11,274 nt of DNA, taken from NCBI GenBank assembly GCA_035275625.1, contig DATEMK010000187.1, forward strand, positions 1 to 11,274. The letters are read 5' to 3'. The notes beneath the pieces were generated by a model. It made no database searches. It was not told the DNA's origin and saw nothing but the letters and a program-made list of their open reading frames with translations. This document shows, piece by piece, positions 6,903 to 11,274 of this stretch. Position 1 is the first letter of the stretch. Each line of letters opens with the position of its first letter. Source of the stretch: DATEMK01 sp035275625. GTDB taxonomy: Bacteria > Bacteroidota > Bacteroidia > AKYH767-A > OLB10. The translations under genes were made by a program, and so were the position numbers.

Positions 6903-6922
6903 GGGAAGCCCTTCTTTTTTTT
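6903..6922 (+). terminator. possible short terminator after efp
   Basis: GGG-AAG-CCC (6903-6911) followed by a pyrimidine stretch with eight consecutive T. The stem is only three base pairs, so this is tentative. It lies in the 75-bp spacer between the convergent efp and restriction endonuclease genes. Confidence 0.25.
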
Positions 6923-6963
6923 ATTTCTTTTAATCTTTATGTTATCGGCTGTTCTTCTTTTCG

Positions 6964-7647
6964 TTATTCGCTAAGACGTTTGATTTCAGCAGCAATCTCT
7001 TTTATCACATCAGCGTTTGCAATTCTATCATCAACACTAAATACTATGAAAACTTTTCCTCCAAACTTTTTTGTGAAATTGTCAAAACTGTTTCTCATTC
7101 TTTCTGTCGCTGAATAATTTCCGAAGTTTGCTTTAGCTGTTACAGGTTTTATCTGAATGCCAAATGCTTTTTTACCAACCAAACCTAAATAATCAATGTC
7201 GCCTGCATGGTCAAGTTCGGGGTCGCTTTGCTCAAACTTTACATTTGGAAATTCTTTAGCAAGATTATCTTCAATAACAGATTTCTCTCTGATAAAACCG
7301 TCATAAGTTCTATTGATTGTGAGATTGAAAATGTAATCAATACAATCTTGTGAAGTCAATTGGTTAAATGCCTCTGTCCATTCAGGAATTACAATCTCTT
7401 TGATTTTTACAAAGAGCCGTTCTCCAAGTTCTTCTAAACTTTCTTTCGTGATTTTACTCGGAGTTTTTCCATCTGTGTTTGCATTTTCAAAATACCATTT
7501 CTCCCAATCTTCAAATGATTTTGGCTGGCACTCACGAATAAGAGCCATTACAGTTCCTACTTTATTTGGTCGTGATAACTTATAAGTTTGACAAGCGTAA
7601 TTAAGGACTTTTTCTTTTTTACCGAACTCTTTTGAAAAGCGTTTCAT
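6964..7647 (-). CDS. type II restriction endonuclease, MjaI-like (predicted CTAG cutter)
   Basis: Predicted nuclease of a type II restriction-modification system. The 227-aa protein contains NRTYDGFIREKSVIE (112-126) and a PD-(D/E)xK-like core: HAGDIDYLGLVGKKAFGIQIKPV (147-169). In it, Asp150 or Asp152 supplies the first acid, and Gln165-Ile-Lys167 supplies the QxK variant of the second half. This pattern and the size match my recollection of the MjaI family (RE_MjaI), whose founding member cleaves CTAG. The start ATG overlaps the stop of the preceding small gene in a TGATG junction, implying translational coupling. A TSPPYW methyltransferase lies two genes upstream, the expected partner. The strong scarcity of CTAG in the window supports the specificity. 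Remaining doubt: the family was assigned from memory of motifs, not by a search. Confidence 0.68.
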   Translation of the reverse strand: MKRFSKEFGKKEKVLNYACQTYKLSRPNKVGTVMALIRECQPKSFEDWEKWYFENANTDGKTPSKITKESLEELGERLFVKIKEIVIPEWTEAFNQLTSQDCIDYIFNLTINRTYDGFIREKSVIEDNLAKEFPNVKFEQSDPELDHAGDIDYLGLVGKKAFGIQIKPVTAKANFGNYSATERMRNSFDNFTKKFGGKVFIVFSVDDRIANADVIKEIAAEIKRLSE

Positions 7648-8012
7648 CAGATAATTGTTAGAATGTTTCTATTAATATTTGCGTTTGCATGAGAGTTATT
7701 CCAACTTGTTATTAATGCACTTCGTCTTGCATTATCACTCCTTGTTCGGTTTTCTAAGCTGTCAACATAAGTCTCTAATTCTTGGATTGTATTTATTCGG
7801 AAGAAACCTGCTGGTCTTCCAGTTGCTGCGCCAATTAAATCACCATCAACCTCAATACATTCCTTGATTAAACCTCTTAATTGAACTTGGTTTCCTCCTG
7901 TGGGATAATTAAGCAGTTGTACTAATCTCCTTGCTCCAATTGCTGCTGCCCTTCCTAAACCTAAAGCGGCTAATAGAACTTGTCTTTCTGCTTGCGTGTA
8001 ATTAACTGGCAT
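7647..8012 (-). CDS. small winged-helix-like protein of the R-M cassette, candidate controller
   Basis: A 121-aa protein with no recognised family name. Residues about 13-105 look like a winged helix: helix LLAALGLGRAAAIGARRLVQLL (13-34), a loop NYPTGGN, helix QVQLRGLIKECIE (42-54), a basic wing GDLIGAATGRPAGFFRI (57-73), then TIQELETYVDSLENRTRSDNARRSALITSWN (75-105). The pattern of a Gly-Phe wing followed by EL..Y..SL..R.........L resembles wHTH proteins often seen in phages; this is recollection. The start overlaps the methyltransferase stop by 11 bp, and the stop overlaps the nuclease start, so the gene is locked into the cassette. Position between M and R is where controller (C) proteins are often found, but typical C proteins are XRE-type HTH of about 80 aa, which this is not. 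Alternatives are a nuclease specificity subunit or DNA-bending partner. Confidence 0.6.
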   Translation of the reverse strand: MPVNYTQAERQVLLAALGLGRAAAIGARRLVQLLNYPTGGNQVQLRGLIKECIEVDGDLIGAATGRPAGFFRINTIQELETYVDSLENRTRSDNARRSALITSWNNSHANANINRNILTII

Positions 8013-9306
8013 GTAATTCTTTTGATAGATTGATGAATTTTTGCTTGTATTTGAAATCTGTTTCGCTATCCACTAGCACCAAACCATTTTTTATTAAATG
8101 AGCATTGATGAAAGTTTTATTTTCAAGATAGAGGTAGCACATCAAATTGTTTTTGCTGTCATGTTTCACTGTGTCGTATTTCAGAAACACTCTTTTACCT
8201 TTTGTTTTATCAACAAGGAATTTTGTCGCTTGTCCATTGATGATTGGGTCTTCCTTGATGCCGATTAGTTTCACAGTTAAGTCATTGCTTAAACGAATTA
8301 ATTCTGGACTGATAACTTCTTTCACAGTATAAAACTCCTCTCGTTTGGATGGACTGTCTTTGTCAATCTTGGAACCGAATTGCAATTTCTTCACATCAAT
8401 TTGCTTGTTGAATGTATGAGGGTCTTTGAAAATGTAAGGCAACTTTTCAATCTCACTTGCAAAGTCAATTGAAACTGGTTGCTGTTTCAAAAATTCAAAA
8501 CTTGTATTGTGAATGTCTTTTTGATTTGCTGAAAGTTTTTGCTTGATAACTGGAATGAACTCGGGATTGATTTCATATCCAACAGAATTTCTTCCCAAAT
8601 TTTTTGCAGCAAGATTTGTTGTCCCACTTCCTGTAAAAGGGTCAAGCACTGTGTCGCCAACAAATGCAAACATTTTTATCAAACGCTTAGGCAATTCTTC
8701 AGGGAACATTGCAATGTGGTTGTCTTGTCTTGCTCCTGCAAAATTCCAATGTCCTGCAAAGAATGTATTCCATTCTTTTGCTGTCATTTTTGAATGTTCT
8801 TTATTTTCTTTCGTGGGCTTTGGTGCATCGCCAAGTTTTTTAAAAGTCAAAATAAATTCATAATCCAGTTTCAAAATTCCATTTCGTGGATACGGATACG
8901 AACCCATCTGAACTCCTCCACCTGTCGTATTGCTTGTTGTAACCTTTTGCCAAATTATTGCCCCCATGTAGTCAAAGCCGATGTTCTCACAAAACTTGAT
9001 TATCTCTTCACGAATAGGAATGACTTTGTATCGTCCGTAATAAACTGCTCGGGCAAACTGGTCGCCAATGTTCACACACAATCTGCAACCATTGTGTAGA
9101 GTGCGGTAGCACTCTTTCCAAACTAAATTCAGATTGTTGATGTAATTCTCGTAGTTGTCGTGAAAACCGATTTGGTCTGCTGAACCGTAGTCCTTGAGTT
9201 GCCAATACGGTGGTGAAGTCAGAGCCAAATGAACTGAATTGTCTGGCAATTCAGTCATCTGTCTGCTGTCTCCGTTTATGATTTTATGATGCGTTGTCAA
9301 GGTCAA
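8002..9306 (-). CDS. beta-class DNA methyltransferase fused to an inactive SNase-like domain
   Basis: Modification enzyme of the R-M system, probably an N4-cytosine methyltransferase given the TSPPYW catalytic motif (30-35). The AdoMet-binding motif LDPFTGSGTT comes later (221-230), followed by GYEINPEF (243-250); this catalytic-before-AdoMet order defines the beta class. The methyltransferase domain ends near 265. Residues about 324-430 form a second domain that follows the staphylococcal nuclease pattern: TVKEVISPELIRL, LTVKLIGI, GKRVFLKYD, MCYLYLENKTFINAHLIKNGLVLV. The three catalytic positions of SNase appear replaced: Arg35 by Lys346, Glu43 by Pro354, Arg87 by Asn387. No ATG exists before the essential N-terminal strand, so translation must start at TTG 9306 or TTG 9300. 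The gene lies downstream of a TACATTTG promoter and upstream of the two other cassette genes. Confidence 0.85.
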   Translation of the reverse strand: MTLTTHHKIINGDSRQMTELPDNSVHLALTSPPYWQLKDYGSADQIGFHDNYENYINNLNLVWKECYRTLHNGCRLCVNIGDQFARAVYYGRYKVIPIREEIIKFCENIGFDYMGAIIWQKVTTSNTTGGGVQMGSYPYPRNGILKLDYEFILTFKKLGDAPKPTKENKEHSKMTAKEWNTFFAGHWNFAGARQDNHIAMFPEELPKRLIKMFAFVGDTVLDPFTGSGTTNLAAKNLGRNSVGYEINPEFIPVIKQKLSANQKDIHNTSFEFLKQQPVSIDFASEIEKLPYIFKDPHTFNKQIDVKKLQFGSKIDKDSPSKREEFYTVKEVISPELIRLSNDLTVKLIGIKEDPIINGQATKFLVDKTKGKRVFLKYDTVKHDSKNNLMCYLYLENKTFINAHLIKNGLVLVDSETDFKYKQKFINLSKELHAS

Positions 9307-9317
9307 AATTATTTTTA

Positions 9318-9325
9318 CAAATGTA
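9318..9325 (-). promoter_or_regulatory. -7 promoter box of the R-M cassette
   Basis: On the minus strand TACATTTG matches the Bacteroidota -7 box exactly and is identical to the box of the rpsF operon. It ends only 11 bp before the TTG start of the methyltransferase. No good -33 element is visible at the usual distance, suggesting a weak or regulated promoter. A 5-bp dyad (AGTTG, 11 bp, CAACT) at 9354-9374 lies upstream and could be an operator. Confidence 0.45.
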
Positions 9326-9458
9326 GAATTTTAATTAGCCGTTTTGGTTGTAAAGTTGTCCGAAGTTCTCAACTAAAAAAGTTTTGTTTCATGCGGTCAG
9401 TTTCAAGTTAGCGCTGTCGGTTAATCGGAGCGATAGAATAATCGATAACATCCTATTA

Positions 9459-9551
9459 ACAGCACCTTTCATCTAAAAAAGTGCTGTAATCATACCAAAG
9501 ATAGCAGAATTACAGAACCTTTTTATTTTCTTCCAAAAAATTACAGCACTT
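9459..9551. repeat. nested inverted repeats with alternative pairing
   Basis: AAGTGCTGTAAT (9479-9490) has a perfect 12-bp inverted copy ATTACAGCACTT at 9540-9551, 49 bp away. A third segment ACAGCAC (9459-9465) can also pair with GTGCTGT (9481-9487), giving a 7-bp stem with a 15-nt loop. The two hairpins are mutually exclusive. A T-rich stretch (9520-9530) lies between. The arrangement could act in RNA as a switch or mark the ends of a small decayed element. The flanking 9326-9458 holds no ORF and nothing else I recognise. Confidence 0.55.
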
Positions 9552-9578
9552 AATTTTATCCATTAAGCTACATCCTCC

Positions 9579-9827
9579 CCCGTTCAACATACCCCTCCCA
9601 TTTGCAACTATACCAATCCCCTTTCCCGTTATACCAGCCCCGTTCGTGATATCAGCAAAGTCATTTCTCATTATAACGGTTGCGTTCTTAGTTTAAACAA
9701 AACCGTTTCAACATATAACAATTCCCGTTCCCATTATAACAGTGCAGTTTCAAAGTATAACTGCCTCATTTCTCATAATAACAAATCCGTTTTCGGGTAT
9801 AACAACGGAGACTTGCTTAATAATTTT
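9579..9827. repeat. degenerate tandem array of 21-bp units
   Basis: Ten consecutive units of exactly 21 bp run from 9597 to 9806, with a shortened unit before (from 9579) and a decayed one after (9807-9827). A unit reads roughly CCGTTTC, four variable bases, TATAAC, then A/G-rich filler. The core GTT or ATT recurs at 9600, 9642, 9663, 9684, 9705, 9747, 9768 and 9789, with altered cores at 9621 and 9726 but no phase change. No two units are identical. The plus-strand frame starting at 9567 stays open to the TAA at 9882-9884 and encodes heptapeptides of the type x-V-S-x-Y-N-x, but it has no ATG, GTG or TTG before the array. This could be a binding array, a minisatellite, or a remnant of a repeat protein. 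Confidence 0.75.
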
Positions 9828-10012
9828 GTAAGCTTTTCCGCTTTTTGCCTCAGAATTTTCCGCAAGCATGCTGTTTTAATGTAAATTTTATACAAAAAGC
9901 CTCTCATTTCATGCAAATGCCCTTAAAATAAACGTGTAAGGAGTTGACTCATTTTATCAAACTATTCACAACATCCCCGGTAAAAACAGATCAAATTCTA
10001 AAATATATTCCA
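9828..10012. other. spacer between the 21-bp array and the 333-aa gene
   Basis: No gene, no strong hairpin and no convincing TAnnTTTG promoter on the plus strand. A sequence AAGGAG at 9938-9943 looks like a Shine-Dalgarno, but only a TTG one base or less behind it follows, which is too close for use. Together with 9307-9827 this makes a stretch of about 700 bp without a conventional gene. Confidence 0.5.
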
Positions 10013-11014
10013 ATGAAAAAAAAATCTATTAATGCCAAACGTATCCAGCAACAGCTCGATATGATCTTCAACATCCTTGCACTGGTATTCGATCCCCTTT
10101 ACCAGGCGCTGCTTGACAGCCTTCAGCCTTATAAAGATGCCTGCGAAGAATTGCAGACAAAAGCTGAAAGCCTCCGCGCTAAGCTTGCCATTTACCGCAA
10201 GCTCCTTAAATCACTTGCCGAAGCCAAAAAAGAAGCACGTGTAATACTGGCTCAGGCTGCCTTTCCCATCATGTCCCTCACCCGTTCTTATTGCCTCAAA
10301 AACGGGCTTAATGACGAAGCTTCACAGCTTGATTTCACCCTTGCACAGCTAAAAAACATGCCTTTCTCCGTTCTCATTTCCAAAATGCAGATCGCCATTC
10401 CCATCGTGCAGTCTTTACTCGGCAACCTCACTGCTTATGATATTACAGCTCCTATGGTAACCCAGTGGAACGATAAATTGCAAAACCTTATCAACCTCAT
10501 GTCAGACCCTCACAACGCTATACAGCAGCGCAAAGCGATGGGCAAAACCATCATGGCCGAAACTTCCGCTTTATTAAAATTCTTCAATGAGCAGCCCTGC
10601 ACGCTTGTTGCTAAATTTATTGACAGCAATCCTGAGTATTACATCAGTTTCCAGAATATTAAACGCATCGGCACAGGCAACATTCATCACACCCGTTTGC
10701 TGGCACATTGCCAGACAGAGTTAGGCGCTCCCGTTTTTGGTATCACCGTAACCGTTGATCAATATACCGATCCGGTTACACAAAAAACCTATGCTGCCGC
10801 TTCAGCCGCCACAGATGCCAATGGCGATGCAGAGGTAAAAGGTTTTTTTGCCGCCAACAGAACAGTTACGCTCTCCGGTCCCAATATAGAAACCACCGCC
10901 TTTCCTGCTCTTGACTTTCAGCGCGGCAAAACCACTGCACATAGTTTCACCGTTCGTCCCTCATTCGAAAATCTTCCCGCTCCGCAGCAGCAGGAAACAA
11001 CAGAAAACGCATAA
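10013..11014 (+). CDS. hypothetical protein, helical N-terminus and beta-sandwich-like C-terminus
   Basis: Not recognised as a named family. From the ATG at 10013 it is 333 aa. A longer reading from TTG 9944 would add 23 residues, but AAGGAG directly touches that codon, and the ATG opens with a basic MKKKSINAKR, so the ATG is preferred. Residues about 8-215 are almost entirely helical, including a charged coiled-coil-like segment EELQTKAESLRAKLAIYRKLLKSLAEAKKEA (about 45-75) and no signal peptide or clear transmembrane helix. A link with NPEYYISFQNIKRIG (206-220) leads to a beta-rich domain (about 237-318) with ITVTVDQYTDP and DANGDAEVKGFF, like carboxypeptidase-regulatory or Ig-like folds. 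The C-terminal tail is Pro/Gln/Glu-rich. Codons are C-richer (CTC, CGC, CCC) than in the neighbouring R-M genes. A strong terminator follows. Function unknown. Confidence 0.75.
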   Translation: MKKKSINAKRIQQQLDMIFNILALVFDPLYQALLDSLQPYKDACEELQTKAESLRAKLAIYRKLLKSLAEAKKEARVILAQAAFPIMSLTRSYCLKNGLNDEASQLDFTLAQLKNMPFSVLISKMQIAIPIVQSLLGNLTAYDITAPMVTQWNDKLQNLINLMSDPHNAIQQRKAMGKTIMAETSALLKFFNEQPCTLVAKFIDSNPEYYISFQNIKRIGTGNIHHTRLLAHCQTELGAPVFGITVTVDQYTDPVTQKTYAAASAATDANGDAEVKGFFAANRTVTLSGPNIETTAFPALDFQRGKTTAHSFTVRPSFENLPAPQQQETTENA

Positions 11015-11042
11015 GTTTCCGGTTACACATTAATTTATTTAA

Positions 11043-11080
11043 AGCCTTCTGAAGCAATTCAGGAGGCTCTTTTTCTTTTT
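11043..11080 (+). terminator. strong intrinsic terminator after the 333-aa gene
   Basis: AGCCTTCTGAA (11043-11053) pairs over 11 positions, one of them G-U, with TTCAGGAGGCT (11058-11068). The loop is GCAA, a GNRA tetraloop. Two runs of five T follow. The hairpin begins 28 bp after the stop codon. Confidence 0.88.
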
Positions 11081-11274
11081 CAGCCCCGGCTTGATCCCGT
11101 TAAGCAGAAAATTATTTTAATAATGAACCTTTTATACATAATTTTACTGAAAAATGATAAAGCTGTTAAAATCTTTTTTACATTTACCATCCGGTTCCAA
11201 TCAGAATAAGTTCCGATAATTAAAAATCAGTAAGCAGTACCCCGGCACCCCACAACAACAGCCGGTCATATACA
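11081..11274. other. non-coding end of the window
   Basis: No ORF of useful length, tRNA or repeat seen. TACATTTA in the AT-rich part (around 11178-11185) differs by one base from a Bacteroidota -7 box and might drive a gene beyond the window, but nothing downstream is available to test this. Confidence 0.35.

Noticed and set aside
8487..8863. Several overlapping plus- and minus-strand ORFs of 60-106 codons within the methyltransferase gene
   Set aside because: They are shadows of the methyltransferase, whose motifs fix the coding frame; none has family features or a plausible start context.
9400..9460. Integron attC-like site (GTTAGCGCT and neighbouring GTTAATC)
   Set aside because: The paired R and L boxes of an attC hairpin cannot be lined up, and there is no integrase gene.
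9579..9827. CRISPR array
   Set aside because: The units are contiguous 21-bp tandem copies with no constant repeat separated by unique spacers, and no cas gene is present.
9944..10012. TTG start giving a 356-aa form of the hypothetical protein
   Set aside because: AAGGAG immediately touches the TTG, which is too close for ribosome use, and the extra 23 residues do not look like part of the helical domain. The ATG at 10013 is preferred.
11081..11274. tRNA or small RNA gene
   Set aside because: No cloverleaf, T-loop motif or terminator-bounded unit could be found.

Overview
The window reads as a chromosomal segment of a member of the Bacteroidota. The evidence is the DUF4294 protein, several promoter-like boxes of the form TAnnTTTG used by the Bacteroidota housekeeping sigma factor, a near absence of Shine-Dalgarno sequences in front of housekeeping genes, AT-rich spacers, and a perfect TCCCGATAGCTATCGGGA palindrome of the kind I recall as dispersed in this phylum. 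Genus cannot be fixed from the sequence.

Layout. Positions 46-4955 hold mostly ordinary chromosomal genes: agmatinase (speB), a biotin carboxylase subunit (accC-like), a secreted DUF4294 protein, a small secreted Ala/Lys-rich protein with a Cys cluster on the minus strand, and an orphan MacB/FtsX-type ABC permease. Positions 4973-6268 are the rpsF-rpsR-rplI ribosomal protein operon (S6, S18, L9) with a recognisable promoter and an AT-rich intrinsic terminator. A repeat-rich spacer then leads to efp (EF-P), whose modification loop carries Asn where most bacteria have Lys or Arg.

Positions 6964-9306 (minus strand) are a compact, translationally coupled type II restriction-modification cassette in the order methyltransferase, small winged-helix-like protein, MjaI-like nuclease. 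The methyltransferase is a beta-class TSPPYW enzyme with a C-terminal staphylococcal-nuclease-like domain that has lost its catalytic residues. The middle gene is a candidate non-canonical controller. MjaI cuts CTAG, and by my reading the whole 11.3 kb contains only one CTAG, inside the methyltransferase gene. The cassette appears to be transcribed from a TACATTTG promoter placed so close to a TTG start that the message would be almost leaderless.

Positions 9307-10012 are about 0.7 kb without a conventional gene, but highly structured. They contain three mutually complementary ACAGCAC/GTGCTGT segments that could form alternative hairpins, then a degenerate tandem array of exact 21-bp period (ten clear units and decayed flanks) that is also an open reading frame of heptapeptide repeats with no start codon. 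After it comes an unrecognised 333-aa protein (helical N-terminal part, beta-rich C-terminal domain) ending in a very strong terminator. The last 194 bp hold no gene.

The most novel parts are the R-M cassette with its fused pseudo-nuclease domain and unusual middle protein, and the 21-bp array.
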